A stretch of DNA of 64,000 nt, from assembly GCF_016786355.1 (NCBI RefSeq), contig NZ_JADWYX010000036.1:1-64000 (forward strand), written 5' to 3'. The stretch comes from Frankia sp. AgB1.9 (GTDB lineage: Bacteria; Actinomycetota; Actinomycetes; Frankiales; Frankiaceae). Positions 16,005 through 25,542 of this stretch are shown here, in pieces. The notes under the pieces were generated by a model. It was not told the origin of the DNA. It was given only the letters and a program-made list of their open reading frames with translations, and searched no databases. The translations under genes and the position numbers were made by a program. Each line of letters opens with the position of its first letter. The stretch's first letter is position 1.

Positions 16005-18374
16005 TCAGGCCGGCACTCCGGTTCTTACGGCGGTGCCCTGGACCAGGTCGCAGCCCAGGGTGCGGACCGCGGCGAGCTCCTGTGGAGTGTCGACGGACCG
16101 GACCGCGACTCGCAGATTCAGAACGTGCGCGAACTGAACGATGCCGGTCAGGGTGGCCAGCGGTATGCCGCCCTTGTCGATGCCGCGGACATAGCTCGCT
16201 CCCAGCCGCACGACGCCGATCTTCGCTGGGATGATGTCTTCCATCGTCGCGCGCAATGGTCCGATGTCGGTGAAGTCCATGCCGACGCCGACCCCTGCCC
16301 GGTCGAATTCGGCGGCGATGGCGTCGGCCGTGGCACGGTCGCGCTGCACCATCTCGTCGGGTAGGAGGACGGTCAGCTCGGGCGTGTCCGTGGCATGTGC
16401 GGCGCCAACCTGGCGGGCGATCGCGCCTCGCAACTCGGGGTCGGTCGCGCCGCGTTCGGAGATCCGCAGCCACAGTGGTCTTCGCCGCAGTTGCACATGC
16501 GCCGCGGCAATGGAGGCGGTGGCGTGTTCGACAAGCCAGCGGTCGAGCTCGCCGGTGAGCCCCGCCTCCCGAGCGATGCGCTCGATCTCGTCGGGGCCGA
16601 GCCGGCCTCGGCGAGGGTGCTGCCAGTAAGGAACGGCCTCTACGCCCACGACTTCACCGCCGTGGGCCGCGATCGGCTCGACACAGACGCCGAGGCCGCC
16701 ATCGCTCAGTGCGTCGCGGAGCTCGGTCGTGTCGCGCAGCTTCGCGTCCAGCCCGGCGCGGATGTGCTCGTCGTAGGCGACGCACCGCCCCGGCCCGCTC
16801 TGCTTGGCGTCGTACATCGCCATGTCGGCGGCGTTGAGGAGCTCCTCCGCGTCAGCTAGCCCGGGGCCTGAGAGCGCGAGCCCGATACTGCCTCCGAGTC
16901 GGACCGTCCGGCCAAGCGCCGCGGGTTCGGCCAGTGCGGTCAGCACACGTCCAGCGATCGCGCGTAGGTCCGCCCAGCTGATGGCGTCGCACATCACGGC
17001 GAACTCGTCACCTGCGAGCCTGCCGACGACATCATCGGGCCGGACCGCCCGCTGGAGACGATCGGCGACTATGCGGAGCAGGTCGTCTCCTGCCTGGTGC
17101 CCGAGGGTGTCGTTGACCGCTTTGAACCCGTCAAGGTCGAGGAACAGCACGCCGATGGTGCGCCTGTCCGCGCGGGCACGCCGCAGGCCGCGTTCCAGCC
17201 GGTCGAGGAGCGCGGTCCGGTTGGCCAGGCCGGTGAGCGGGTCGTGCCAGGCGCGGTAGCGAGCATCGCCCTCGGTCCGGATCCGCATGACGGCCGTGCC
17301 GACGATGGCCGCGACCGCCCGGACGAATTCGAGGCTGTCCGGGCCGAAACCACGGCCGTCGCGGCGAACCATGATTTCGGCGACCGGGTCGTCGGCCCGG
17401 CCGACCAGTATCCGCATGACCTCCGACGTCCCCTCGACCGGAGGCTCGTTCCCTCCGCCGGACGCACGCGCCCCCGAGGTGCCCGCTGTGCCCGTGGCCG
17501 CCGCTGGTGACTCGTCCGCGGCCCGGTACGGCTGGATGGTGACCTCGTCGGCAGGGAGGTGGGCAGCCAGGATGCGTGTGGCGTGCTCATACACGCTCCC
17601 CGCGTCGGTGATCTCCAACGCATGCTGGGCGAGATCGACGAGCGCGGTCTGGCGGGCCGCGCGAACCCGCAGGTCCGTGACCTCCAAGGCGACCCCGCCG
17701 ACGGCGGGTCCCGGTCCGGAGGCCGCGGCTCCGGGTACTGGCACCAGGTGGAGGTCATACCAGCGGCGGCGCGCCTCGATCACGGTGTGTGCCCGCTCGC
17801 CCGCGATGGCCCGGTGCACCAGCGTCAGCAGTTCCGGACACTCGGCGAGGACGTCGTAGACGCTTGACGCGAGAGCTCGCCGCAAGGCCGCGGCGGGCGG
17901 CTGGGAGGGCTCGCCGCCGCACACCAGGACGCGTCCGGCGCGGTCGAGCAGGAAGATCGTCGCGGGCGTGTGGTCAAGCACCAGCCGAAGCTGAAGTTCC
18001 GTCGAGACAAGTTCCGTGATGTCCATGAGCTGGACGAGATAGCAGGATTCGCCGTCCCACGGCACGATCGTCCCCGCCGCCAGGGTGTGGACCACAGTGC
18101 CGTCCGGGCGCGCGAAGCGGACGACCCAGCAGGTGCCCTCCATTTCACCGGGCCGGGTCTCGTCCTCCACCGTGACCAGTTCGTCGAGCTGCCTCGGGTC
18201 GACAAGCTCCCGCCAGTCCCGGCCAACGATGTCCGACTCGTCTCGGCCGAGGAGCTCACAGGTGGACTTGTTGACTCGCCGCACCCGTCCGTCCTCGACA
18301 CCGGTCGTGATCAAGCCGAGGCGCATGACTTCGAAGAGAACCGCGTTCTCGCCGGTAGCACCGTCTGCGGTCAC
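16005..18374 (-). CDS. PAS-GGDEF-EAL signalling protein with degenerate catalytic motifs
   Basis: A 789-residue cytosolic signalling protein. Domains in order: a PAS domain (about 10-125, ending VQLMDITELVSTELQLRLVL), a second PAS-like region (125-245), a GAF-like part (245-365), GGDEF (370-535, starting YRAWHDPLTGLANR) and EAL (545-785). The GGDEF signature reads AGDEF at 454-458, a variant tolerated in some diguanylate cyclases. The EAL signature reads EAV at 579-581 in GVEAVPYWQHP, and the usual DDFGTG block is replaced by MDFTDIG, so c-di-GMP hydrolysis is unlikely. It probably senses a small ligand and either makes c-di-GMP or only binds it. Confidence 0.85.
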   Translation of the reverse strand: MTADGATGENAVLFEVMRLGLITTGVEDGRVRRVNKSTCELLGRDESDIVGRDWRELVDPRQLDELVTVEDETRPGEMEGTCWVVRFARPDGTVVHTLAAGTIVPWDGESCYLVQLMDITELVSTELQLRLVLDHTPATIFLLDRAGRVLVCGGEPSQPPAAALRRALASSVYDVLAECPELLTLVHRAIAGERAHTVIEARRRWYDLHLVPVPGAAASGPGPAVGGVALEVTDLRVRAARQTALVDLAQHALEITDAGSVYEHATRILAAHLPADEVTIQPYRAADESPAAATGTAGTSGARASGGGNEPPVEGTSEVMRILVGRADDPVAEIMVRRDGRGFGPDSLEFVRAVAAIVGTAVMRIRTEGDARYRAWHDPLTGLANRTALLDRLERGLRRARADRRTIGVLFLDLDGFKAVNDTLGHQAGDDLLRIVADRLQRAVRPDDVVGRLAGDEFAVMCDAISWADLRAIAGRVLTALAEPAALGRTVRLGGSIGLALSGPGLADAEELLNAADMAMYDAKQSGPGRCVAYDEHIRAGLDAKLRDTTELRDALSDGGLGVCVEPIAAHGGEVVGVEAVPYWQHPRRGRLGPDEIERIAREAGLTGELDRWLVEHATASIAAAHVQLRRRPLWLRISERGATDPELRGAIARQVGAAHATDTPELTVLLPDEMVQRDRATADAIAAEFDRAGVGVGMDFTDIGPLRATMEDIIPAKIGVVRLGASYVRGIDKGGIPLATLTGIVQFAHVLNLRVAVRSVDTPQELAAVRTLGCDLVQGTAVRTGVPA

Positions 18375-18577
18375 AGATACCGCCCTCCCCTCGTGAGCCG
18401 GCGGCGCGGTCGTCCCTGCCCGCAGTCCAGGGCATCTGACGCGTCTGTGTACCCGCGGGCTCGGCCGTGAATCGGCAACCTGCGGTCAACCCCGCTAGCG
18501 GTGTCGCGTGCGAGGCGCGATCGCGCGGGCGAAGTCCGGCCGGAGGTTACGCCGAACAACATCGGCATCTGTTCGAT

Positions 18578-18592
18578 AGGGCTGTCGGTCCC
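18578..18592. promoter_or_regulatory. candidate DosR/DevR-type box before CBS-DUF1918 gene
   Basis: AGGGCTGTCGGTCCC holds a perfect right half-site (GGTCCC) and matches the 14-base core GGGACTWWAGTCCC of the mycobacterial DosR box at 9 positions. It lies about 140 bases before the CBS-DUF1918 start. It is one of several such elements in this island. Confidence 0.35.
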
Positions 18593-18731
18593 GCGGGCCG
18601 GTTGGAAAGGCGCCGCGGTTTACCCGAGGTGATGCGGGCAGGAGGCGGTTTGACGTTCTCGGCACGCGTCATCGCCCGGCCCCTCGGTCGTCACGTCGCC
18701 GGTGGTGCATGTCACAAGGGAGGTGGCAGGG

Positions 18732-19427
18732 ATGGCCCAGATCCGGGACAGGCTCCTGCGCCAGCCGATCACCGTGGGCCGGGCCACCACTGTCGGCGAC
18801 GCGGCACGGGAGATGGAACGCCAGGGCGTCGGCGCGCTACTGGTCGTCGAGGGCGAACACCTGGTCGGCATCGTCACCGACCGCGACCTGGTGCTGCGGG
18901 GCCTCGCGCGAAGCGTCCCGCCGGACGCGAGGATCGACGCTCTCATGACCATCGACGTGATCACCCTGCCGGCGACCGCCGATACCGAGCGGGCGTACGA
19001 GATTTTCCGTGACCATGCGATCCGCCGGCTGCCGATCGTCGACGGCCGCCGCGTGGTCGGTCTGCTGTCGGTTGACGACCTGTTGGTGCGCTCGGAGCAG
19101 GAGATCGCCGAACTGGTCCACCCGCTCGCCGACGAAATCCTTGCTCCGCACCACGAAGCCCAGCCGCCGGCCGCGATCCGCGAGGGATCGTTGCCAGCGG
19201 CCCCCAGCCTGTCGCTTCGCCGCCTGGCGATGCGGGCCCGTGCCGGTGACACGCTGGTCATCCATCGCCGTTCCTCCGGGCAGCCCGACCGGCTTGGGGA
19301 GATTTCTGAGGTGCGCTCGCCCGCCGGCGATCCGCCGTTCACAGTGCGGTGGGATGACGACGGGCGGGTCAGTTTCATCTATCCCGGGCCTGACGCGGAG
19401 GTCCGCCACCACGATCGGTCGCGATGA
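18732..19427 (+). CDS. CBS-pair protein with C-terminal DUF1918
   Basis: The 231-residue protein has two CBS motifs forming a Bateman module (about 5-120: ITVGRATTVGDAAREMERQG, HLVGIVTDRDLVLRGLARS, AYEIFRDHAIRRLPIVDGRR). After a linker comes a DUF1918 domain (about 165-228, GDTLVIHRRSSGQPDRLGEI and VRWDDDGRVSFIYPGPDAEV). CBS pairs usually bind adenosyl ligands. The first part resembles Mycobacterium tuberculosis Rv2626c (hypoxic response protein 1). DUF1918 is an SH3-like small domain of unknown role. GGGAGG lies eight bases before the ATG at 18732. Its stop overlaps the ATG of the PEP synthase gene (ATGA), so the two are translationally coupled. A DosR-like half-site is upstream. Confidence 0.88.
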   Translation: MAQIRDRLLRQPITVGRATTVGDAAREMERQGVGALLVVEGEHLVGIVTDRDLVLRGLARSVPPDARIDALMTIDVITLPATADTERAYEIFRDHAIRRLPIVDGRRVVGLLSVDDLLVRSEQEIAELVHPLADEILAPHHEAQPPAAIREGSLPAAPSLSLRRLAMRARAGDTLVIHRRSSGQPDRLGEISEVRSPAGDPPFTVRWDDDGRVSFIYPGPDAEVRHHDRSR

Positions 19428-21946
19428 ACCCGCGCTGCCCGTGGGTCGCCTGGTTCAGCGAGCTGTCGCTGCGCGACGTCGCTCAGGCCGGGGGCAAGGG
19501 GGCGAATCTGGGAGAGTTGACGAGGGCCGGGTTCCCGGTCCCGGCCGGGTTCGTCGTGACGTCCGCGGCCTACCAGCGCGCGCTCGCTGCGAGCGACCTC
19601 GGTACGGAGCTCGCCCGGCGGATGGCGGAGGTCAACCCTGACGACCCGGCTGGCCTCGGCCGGGCAGCGGCAGCTCTGCGAAAGTTGGTGCGTACCGCGC
19701 CGATGCCGGACGACGTAGGCCACGCGGTGCTGGAGGCCTACCACAGGCTCATCGGCGGCCCCGGCCCGGCGTTGGAGGTCGCGGTCCGTTCGTCGGCGAC
19801 CGCAGAGGACACCGCGGGTACCTCGTTCGCTGGGATGAACCAGACCTTCACCGACGTCCACGGCGATGAGGACCTGGTCGAGCGTGTCCGTGAATGCTGG
19901 GCCTCGCTTTACGGCGAGCGGGTCTTGGCCTACCGCGCCAGCCGCCAGGCCGAGGTCAAGGCCGAGACGGGCAGCCCGGAGCCGGCTCTTGCTGTCGTCG
20001 TGCAGCTGATGGTGAACGCGGAGCGCTCCGGCGTGATGTTCAGCGCCGACCCGGCGACCGGGGATACCTCACGGGTGGTGATCGAGGCGGCGTTCGGACT
20101 CGGCGAGGTCGTTGTCGGTGGGCAGGTTGTGCCCGACACCTACATGCTCGCCAAGGACGCCGGCACGGGTGCACCCGCGTTGCTGGAGACCCGGGTCGGC
20201 CGGCAGAGCCACCAGATCGTGCGGGGGCCCGAAGGTCAGGACGTCCGGGTGGAGTTGTCCGAGGCCGACGGATCGCGTCGGGTCCTCTGCAACGAGCAGG
20301 CCGTGGACCTGGCCCGCCTCGCGATCCGGGCCGAGCGGCACTACGGCGTCCCACAGGACTTGGAGTGGGCCATCGAGGACGGCGAGATCTACCTGGTGCA
20401 GTCCCGGCCGATCACCGCGTTAGGCGGCCAGCGGGCGGGTGCCGCCAGGTCCGACAAGCCTGCCAGGGTCAGCGACAAACCGCGGACGTCCGATGCCTCT
20501 GACAGCGTGGCACGCGACGATGGTGGGGGCGACGCGCCGTTGCTGGTCGGGCTCGCCGGCTCGCCTGGACAGGCGAGCGGCCAGGCGCGCCTGTTGCGGT
20601 CCCCGCAGGAGGGGGACGAGCTTCGTGACGGCGAGGTGCTCGTCGCCGAGATGACCTCGCCCGACTGGGTGCCCGTCATGCGCCGCGCCGCGGCCGTGGT
20701 CACCGACAGCGGCGGCGTGACCTGTCACGCGGCGATCGTCGCGCGCGAGATGGGCGTGCCCTGTGTGGTCGGTACCCGGGACGCGACCTCGACCCTGTCC
20801 ACCGGGCAGCTGGTCACCGTCGACGGCACCCGTGGCGAGATCCACGCCGGCACGCTGCCCACGCCGTCGGACGAGTCCGCCGCGAGGACCGCACCCGCCG
20901 CGACAGGCGTGGCTGCCGCGTCGGCGACACCACCAATGGAGACGACGGCGACGAGGCTGTACGTGAACCTGGCGGTCGCGGAGCGGGCCGAACAGGTCGC
21001 GGCGCTGCCCGTGGACGGTGTCGGCCTGCTGCGCGCGGAGTTCCTGCTGGCCGACGCCCTCGGCGGCCAGCACCCCCGTCACCTGCTCGCCACCGGCGGG
21101 CGGGCCGAGTTCGTCGAGCGGATGTCGGGCTCGCTGCTGCGGATCGCCCGGGCCTTCGGACCAAGGCCGGTGGTCTACCGCGCGACCGACTTCCGCACGA
21201 ACGAGTTCCGCGGCCTGCGCGGCGGCGAGCGCTTCGAGCCGGTCGAAGCCAATCCGATGATCGGCTACCGGGGCTGTTACCGCTACATCCACGACCCCGA
21301 GGTGTTCGCGCTCGAGCTGGAGGTGTTGGCCCGGGTCCGAGAGACCGCGCCGAACCTGCATCTGATGATCCCGTTCGTGCGCACCCGCTGGGAGCTGGCC
21401 GCGTGCCTGGAGGCCGTGGATCGCAGCCCCCTCGGTCAGCACCGCCGCGACCTGCACCGCTGGGTGATGGCCGAGGTCCCGTCAGTCGCCTACTGGATCC
21501 CGGAGTACGCCAGGCTCGGCATCGATGGCGTCTCGATCGGCTCGAACGACCTGACCCAGCTGACGCTGGGCGTCGATCGCGACTCCGAGGCGTGCGCCGA
21601 GCTGTTCGACGAGTCGGACCCCGCGGTGCTCGACGCGATCGGGCGGATCATCACCGCGTGTGGGGCGGCCGGCATCACGTCCTCGCTGTGCGGGCAGGCA
21701 CCGTCGACACATCCGGAGTTCGCCGAGCGGCTCGTGCGACTGGGCATCACGTCGATCTCCGTCAACCCGGACGCCGTGGACACCGTCCGGCGCACCATCG
21801 CCGCCGCCGAACGGCGCCTCCTGATCGAAGCGGCCCGATCGAAGCGGCCCCCGCTACCGGTCACCGCGGACCAGACGGGGGCGTCAGAACTGGACAGGAA
21901 TGAGTCCGGCTATTCGGCGTGGGTCCGTTCTGCGGAGGTCCGGTAA
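19424..21946 (+). CDS. ppsA: phosphoenolpyruvate synthase (pyruvate, water dikinase)
   Basis: An 840-residue enzyme of the PEP synthase family, converting pyruvate, ATP and water to PEP, AMP and phosphate. The N-terminal ATP-grasp/pyruvate domain covers about 1-335 (GGKGANLGELTRAGFPVPAG; AVRSSATAEDTAGTSFAG). The swivelling phosphohistidine domain follows at about 380-475, with the catalytic His435 in GGVTCHAAIVARE. The C-terminal TIM barrel (515-800) has MIPFVRT, SIGSNDLTQLTLGVDRDS and the conserved Cys756 in LCGQAPS. It is coupled to the preceding CBS-DUF1918 gene by a four-base overlap, which may regulate it through adenylate binding. PEP synthase within a hypoxia island suggests gluconeogenic rerouting when respiration stops. 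Its 3' end overlaps the convergent hydrogenase protease by 37 bases. Confidence 0.93.
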   Translation: MNPRCPWVAWFSELSLRDVAQAGGKGANLGELTRAGFPVPAGFVVTSAAYQRALAASDLGTELARRMAEVNPDDPAGLGRAAAALRKLVRTAPMPDDVGHAVLEAYHRLIGGPGPALEVAVRSSATAEDTAGTSFAGMNQTFTDVHGDEDLVERVRECWASLYGERVLAYRASRQAEVKAETGSPEPALAVVVQLMVNAERSGVMFSADPATGDTSRVVIEAAFGLGEVVVGGQVVPDTYMLAKDAGTGAPALLETRVGRQSHQIVRGPEGQDVRVELSEADGSRRVLCNEQAVDLARLAIRAERHYGVPQDLEWAIEDGEIYLVQSRPITALGGQRAGAARSDKPARVSDKPRTSDASDSVARDDGGGDAPLLVGLAGSPGQASGQARLLRSPQEGDELRDGEVLVAEMTSPDWVPVMRRAAAVVTDSGGVTCHAAIVAREMGVPCVVGTRDATSTLSTGQLVTVDGTRGEIHAGTLPTPSDESAARTAPAATGVAAASATPPMETTATRLYVNLAVAERAEQVAALPVDGVGLLRAEFLLADALGGQHPRHLLATGGRAEFVERMSGSLLRIARAFGPRPVVYRATDFRTNEFRGLRGGERFEPVEANPMIGYRGCYRYIHDPEVFALELEVLARVRETAPNLHLMIPFVRTRWELAACLEAVDRSPLGQHRRDLHRWVMAEVPSVAYWIPEYARLGIDGVSIGSNDLTQLTLGVDRDSEACAELFDESDPAVLDAIGRIITACGAAGITSSLCGQAPSTHPEFAERLVRLGITSISVNPDAVDTVRRTIAAAERRLLIEAARSKRPPLPVTADQTGASELDRNESGYSAWVRSAEVR

Positions 21947-22437
21947 CGCTCGGTCTCGGCGGCGATGGCCTGAGCGACGGCGCGGGCGGCGCGGATGACC
22001 TGGGGATGGACCTGCGTGGTATCGGTCAGCTGGTGCGCGGTGATCGTGTAGATCACGAGGAGCGGTGGCAGGTTCGCGAGTGCCTGGCCGATGCGGATGG
22101 CGTGCGCGATGCCCAGCCCGTGCGACGAGGTAACGGGTAAGACGGCAGGCGCCTCGCCGTCGACGACAGCGAGGCGGTGCACTGTTCCGGCCTGGGCGGG
22201 TCCGGTCAGCGGGGCAGGGGCCGCGGCGTCGATGATCCAGGCGGCGGCCGCGTCCTCCCAGAGGGTCAGCAGGTCGATCGGTTCGGCGCAGTCGATCACC
22301 TCAATTCCGTTGGTCGACTGGTCGCGCAGCAGCTGAGCCGTCAGGGGGCCCGCGCCGTCGTCGCCGCGGTACGGGTTGCCGACCCCGATGATGATCAATC
22401 GTGGGTGCGGTCGAGTGTCAGGAAGTGTGTGGCGCAT
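21910..22437 (-). CDS. hydrogenase maturation endopeptidase (HycI/HybD type)
   Basis: The 175-residue protein begins with the family signature [19 protein letters not shown], whose Asp/Glu positions bind the nickel of the immature large subunit, and has the second conserved block SSHGLGIAHAIRIG. These peptidases cut off the C-terminal tail of the [NiFe] large subunit after nickel insertion. Here the substrate is the gene just upstream, whose tail after DPCISCATH is nine residues. The start at 22437 lies inside the end of that gene (43-base overlap), so it is the last member of the hydrogenase operon. The alternative ATG at 22476 adds 13 residues. Confidence 0.88.
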   Translation of the reverse strand: MRHTLPDTRPHPRLIIIGVGNPYRGDDGAGPLTAQLLRDQSTNGIEVIDCAEPIDLLTLWEDAAAAWIIDAAAPAPLTGPAQAGTVHRLAVVDGEAPAVLPVTSSHGLGIAHAIRIGQALANLPPLLVIYTITAHQLTDTTQVHPQVIRAARAVAQAIAAETERYRTSAERTHAE

Positions 22438-23744
22438 GAGATGCACGGGTCGTGGTTGCGGATGGTCCGTTCGCATAGCAGGGTGAGCTCCTGGTCCGGC
22501 AGGTCGAGGTGGCGTTGGACCACGCCTCGCAGGTCCTCCTCGATGGCGCGCTGGTTCTGGGCCGTGGGCGGGTCGATCTTCGCGTCGAGGATCGTGCCGA
22601 CGGCGTCGGTGGTGTAGCGGTGGTGCAGCAGGCCGCGGGGGGCTTCGGTGGCACCGTGGCCGGTGCCCGCCCGGGGCGGTGCCGGGATGGCTGGTGGGTC
22701 TGGTTCGGTGTACGCGTCGATAAGGCGCAGCGCCTCGGTGGCGGCATGGACCATCTCGACGCAGCGCACCAGGATGCTGCGGTAGGGGTTTCGCTCAGGT
22801 GGCTGCAGGCCGATCGCCCTGGCCACTTCGCGGGCGGCGGGGGCCAGTGTCGCGGCGTTGAGCGCGAAACGGGCAAGCGGGCCGGTCAGATACGCGCGGC
22901 CATCGACGAGCGTGGACTGCAACGCGTTCGACCAGGGCACCTGGTGCTCGACGAACGCGTCGTCGTACTCGGCGGGGGCGATGTCGAAGCCGTCGGTGCA
23001 GCGGATGCGCCCGCGTTCGATCGCGTACGCGCCGGGCTGGTGGAGAGCGACGAAGGGCTGGCGGATGTCGTCGTCGGGGAAGTCGAGGCCGGCGGCGAGC
23101 CGTGCCGTGTCGGCCGCGATGTCCCGGGCCCGTTCGAGCTCGCCGGTGAGGCGGCGCAGCTCCATCCGGTCCGGTGCGCGGTACCAGCCGCCGACACGGG
23201 CGTTGACGGGATGGATCGGGCGACCGCCCACCACGGACATCAGCGTGTTGCCAGCCTTCTTGACGGCGAGCCCGCGGCGGACGAGCTCCGGGCAGGACCG
23301 TGCGAGGTCGACGCCGCTGTCCTGGCCGTAGAAGTCGGGCAGGTGCAGCAGGAAGACATGCAGGGCGTGGCTTTCCAACCACTCGCCGCAGTAGACGAGC
23401 CTTCGCAGGTCGGCGGCGGGGCCGGTGACGTCGATGCCGCAGATCGCCTCGATGGCGGCGAGGGCGCTCATCTGGTAGGCGACCGGGCAGATGCCGCAGA
23501 TGCGAGCGGTAATGTCGGGCGGTTCGGTGTAGGCCCGTCCGCGCAGCAGCGCTTCGAAGAACCGTGGTGGCTCGAAGATCGCCAGCTGGGCGTCGGTGAC
23601 CTTGCCGTCGCGGATTCGTACGATCAGGCGTCCCTCGCCCTCGACCCGGGTCAGCGGCGGCGGAGTGAGGGTCCTCGTCTGCGACTTCGGCCCGGCTTCC
23701 GGTGTCGCTGAGTCGAGGGACCTGGTCGGTTCAGTCCGGTGCAT
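22395..23744 (-). CDS. hydA: [NiFe] hydrogenase large (alpha) subunit, group 3b-like
   Basis: A 449-residue large subunit. The L1 motif [10 protein letters not shown] (Cys83, Cys86) and the C-terminal motif DPCISCATH (Cys434, Cys437) give the four cysteine ligands of the Ni-Fe(CN)2CO site. The processing site follows His440, leaving a nine-residue tail. Composition and partners match cytosolic bidirectional NAD(P)-linked group 3b enzymes (Pyrococcus sulfhydrogenase; mycobacterial Hyd3/Hyh). It interconverts H2 with protons and NAD(P)H. The start overlaps the end of the small-subunit gene by 14 bases. No hyp maturation genes other than the peptidase are in the window. Confidence 0.92.
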   Translation of the reverse strand: MHRTEPTRSLDSATPEAGPKSQTRTLTPPPLTRVEGEGRLIVRIRDGKVTDAQLAIFEPPRFFEALLRGRAYTEPPDITARICGICPVAYQMSALAAIEAICGIDVTGPAADLRRLVYCGEWLESHALHVFLLHLPDFYGQDSGVDLARSCPELVRRGLAVKKAGNTLMSVVGGRPIHPVNARVGGWYRAPDRMELRRLTGELERARDIAADTARLAAGLDFPDDDIRQPFVALHQPGAYAIERGRIRCTDGFDIAPAEYDDAFVEHQVPWSNALQSTLVDGRAYLTGPLARFALNAATLAPAAREVARAIGLQPPERNPYRSILVRCVEMVHAATEALRLIDAYTEPDPPAIPAPPRAGTGHGATEAPRGLLHHRYTTDAVGTILDAKIDPPTAQNQRAIEEDLRGVVQRHLDLPDQELTLLCERTIRNHDPCISCATHFLTLDRTHD

Positions 23745-24621
23745 CGCCGTCGGCCCTCTGGTCAGCCGCGCCCGTGGCCGGGCGGTCGCGTTCCTGCTGG
23801 CTGTGCCTGTTCGGGTCGGCCGGGCCTACTGGTACATCCCGGAATGCGGGCGCGCCGACGTTGAAGGTCCGCAGCACCCTGGTCACCCCGCCCGCGTCCA
23901 TGCCGAGCACCCTCAGCTGGTGGATCAGCGCCGCGGTGTTCGGGCTCTCCATCGGGCCGAAGCAGCCGTAACAGCCGCGGTGGAACGCGGGGCAGAGCGC
24001 GCCGCAGCCTGCATGGGTGATGGGCCCGAGGCAGGGGGTGCCGTGCGCGACCATCACGCAGACCCGTCCGGCGCGCTTGCAGTCCGTGCAGACCGACGAG
24101 GAGGAGATCGACGGGCGTCGACCGGCGAGGAAGGCGCTGATGACTTCGAGGAGCTGGTGGGGATCGATCGGGCAGCCCTGAAGCTCGAAGTCGACCGGCA
24201 CGTGCCGCGAGATCGGCGTCGACGTCGAGAGGCTGGCGACGTACGCGGGGGTGGCGTACACAGCCGCCAGATAGTCGTCGGCGTCCGCGAGGTTCCGCAG
24301 CGCCTGAACCCCGCCGGCGGTGGCGCACGCGCCGATCGTGACCAGCCGCCGGGACGCGGCGCGGACCTCGCGGATACGCTCGGCGTCCTGCGGCGTGCTG
24401 ATCGAGCCCTCCACGAGGGACAGGTCGTACGGACCGGCGACCACCGCGCTCGACATCTCCCGGAAGGTGGCGACGTCGATCGCGTCGGCCAGGGCGAGCA
24501 GCTGGTCCTCGCAGTCGAGCAGGGTGAGCTGGCAGCCGTCGCAGGAGGCGAACTTCCAGACAGCAAGCCGCGGCCGGGGAGTCGGCGCGACCGGCGACGG
24601 GCTCGGGTTGGTCGTGGTCAT
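23731..24621 (-). CDS. hydD: [NiFe] hydrogenase small (delta) subunit
   Basis: The 296-residue small subunit carries iron-sulfur clusters that move electrons from the Ni-Fe site to the diaphorase part. The proximal cluster motif [12 protein letters not shown] (Cys27, Cys30) is completed by GACATAGG and by a cysteine in LQGCPIDP. A cysteine-rich C-terminal region ([30 protein letters not shown]) supplies further [4Fe-4S] clusters. No twin-arginine signal is present, in line with a cytosolic group 3 enzyme. The start ATG follows the stop of the gamma gene by only one base, and the end overlaps the large subunit gene. The last 40 or so residues are hydrophilic and variable. Confidence 0.92.
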   Translation of the reverse strand: MTTTNPSPSPVAPTPRPRLAVWKFASCDGCQLTLLDCEDQLLALADAIDVATFREMSSAVVAGPYDLSLVEGSISTPQDAERIREVRAASRRLVTIGACATAGGVQALRNLADADDYLAAVYATPAYVASLSTSTPISRHVPVDFELQGCPIDPHQLLEVISAFLAGRRPSISSSSVCTDCKRAGRVCVMVAHGTPCLGPITHAGCGALCPAFHRGCYGCFGPMESPNTAALIHQLRVLGMDAGGVTRVLRTFNVGAPAFRDVPVGPADPNRHSQQERDRPATGAADQRADGDAPD

Positions 24622-25542
24622 CTAGAGCTCCCGTACGGCGAGAAGCGGTGCGAGCTGCGCGAAGTCGACGACCGGGCCGTCCTGGCAGAGCATCATCGGA
24701 CCCAGCTGACAGCGGCCGCAGTGGCCGATGCCGCAGTGCATGTTCCGTTCCATCGACAGATGGACCTTCGACGGGCTCACGCCAAGGTCGACGACGGCCT
24801 GAGCCGTGAGCCGCATCATGATCTCTGGCCCACAGGTGAGCACCACCGTGTGCGCCGGGTCGAAACGGACCCTCGGCAGCAGGGCGGTGACGACCCCGAC
24901 CTCACCGGTCCAGGCCGCGCTGGCAGCGTCCACGGTGACCAGCACCTGGACGTCGTCACGGTCCCTCCAGGCAAGGAGCTCGTCGCTGTAGAGCAGGTCA
25001 GCCGGGGTGCGTCCGCCGACGAGGAGGGCGATCTCGCCGACCTCACCGCGTCGGCGCAGCAGGTCTTCGACCACGGGGCGCAACGGCGCCAGGCCCAGGC
25101 CGCCCGCGACGAGAAGCATGTCGGCGCCTGCGATCTGGCCTGGGTCCAGTGGCCAGCCCCGGCCGAACGGCCCGCGGACTCCGAGCACGTCGCCGGGCTG
25201 GGCGCCGCAGATCGCCTTGGTCACCGGGCCGACCGCCCGGACGGTGTGGATCAGAGGCCGCTCCTCGGCGGTCGAGTCCGCCCAGGCAGCCAGCGCCGTC
25301 GGGGCACCGCCCGGGGTGCAGCCGCCCGCGAGGGACAGCGGAATCTCACCGACGCCGAACGCGTACACCATCGTGAACTGCCCGGGACGGGCCTCGGGCA
25401 GCGGCGCCGAACTCGTGCTGGGCTGCATCCGCAGCGTCCAGGTGTCATGGGTTTCCTGGTGGCGCTGGCTGACCCGGAACGCACTGGGGGTCATCGCCCC
25501 GGCGGCGCACCGCTCAGCTCTGGTCTGGGTTTCCGTAGACAT
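24622..25542 (-). CDS. hydG: hydrogenase gamma subunit, FAD/NAD(P)-binding reductase
   Basis: A 306-residue ferredoxin-NADP reductase-like subunit. The FAD-binding barrel occupies about 20-125 ([20 protein letters not shown]) and the NAD(P)-binding domain about 135-260 ([30 protein letters not shown]). A C-terminal [2Fe-2S] cluster motif of the dihydroorotate dehydrogenase electron-transfer type follows ([12 protein letters not shown] then LCQDGP, about 270-290). It passes electrons between NAD(P)H and the iron-sulfur chain. The order beta-gamma-delta-alpha is the same as hydBGDA of Pyrococcus, except that a cyclic-nucleotide-binding gene is inserted just upstream and overlaps this gene by 29 bases. 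Confidence 0.92.
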   Translation of the reverse strand: MSTETQTRAERCAAGAMTPSAFRVSQRHQETHDTWTLRMQPSTSSAPLPEARPGQFTMVYAFGVGEIPLSLAGGCTPGGAPTALAAWADSTAEERPLIHTVRAVGPVTKAICGAQPGDVLGVRGPFGRGWPLDPGQIAGADMLLVAGGLGLAPLRPVVEDLLRRRGEVGEIALLVGGRTPADLLYSDELLAWRDRDDVQVLVTVDAASAAWTGEVGVVTALLPRVRFDPAHTVVLTCGPEIMMRLTAQAVVDLGVSPSKVHLSMERNMHCGIGHCGRCQLGPMMLCQDGPVVDFAQLAPLLAVREL

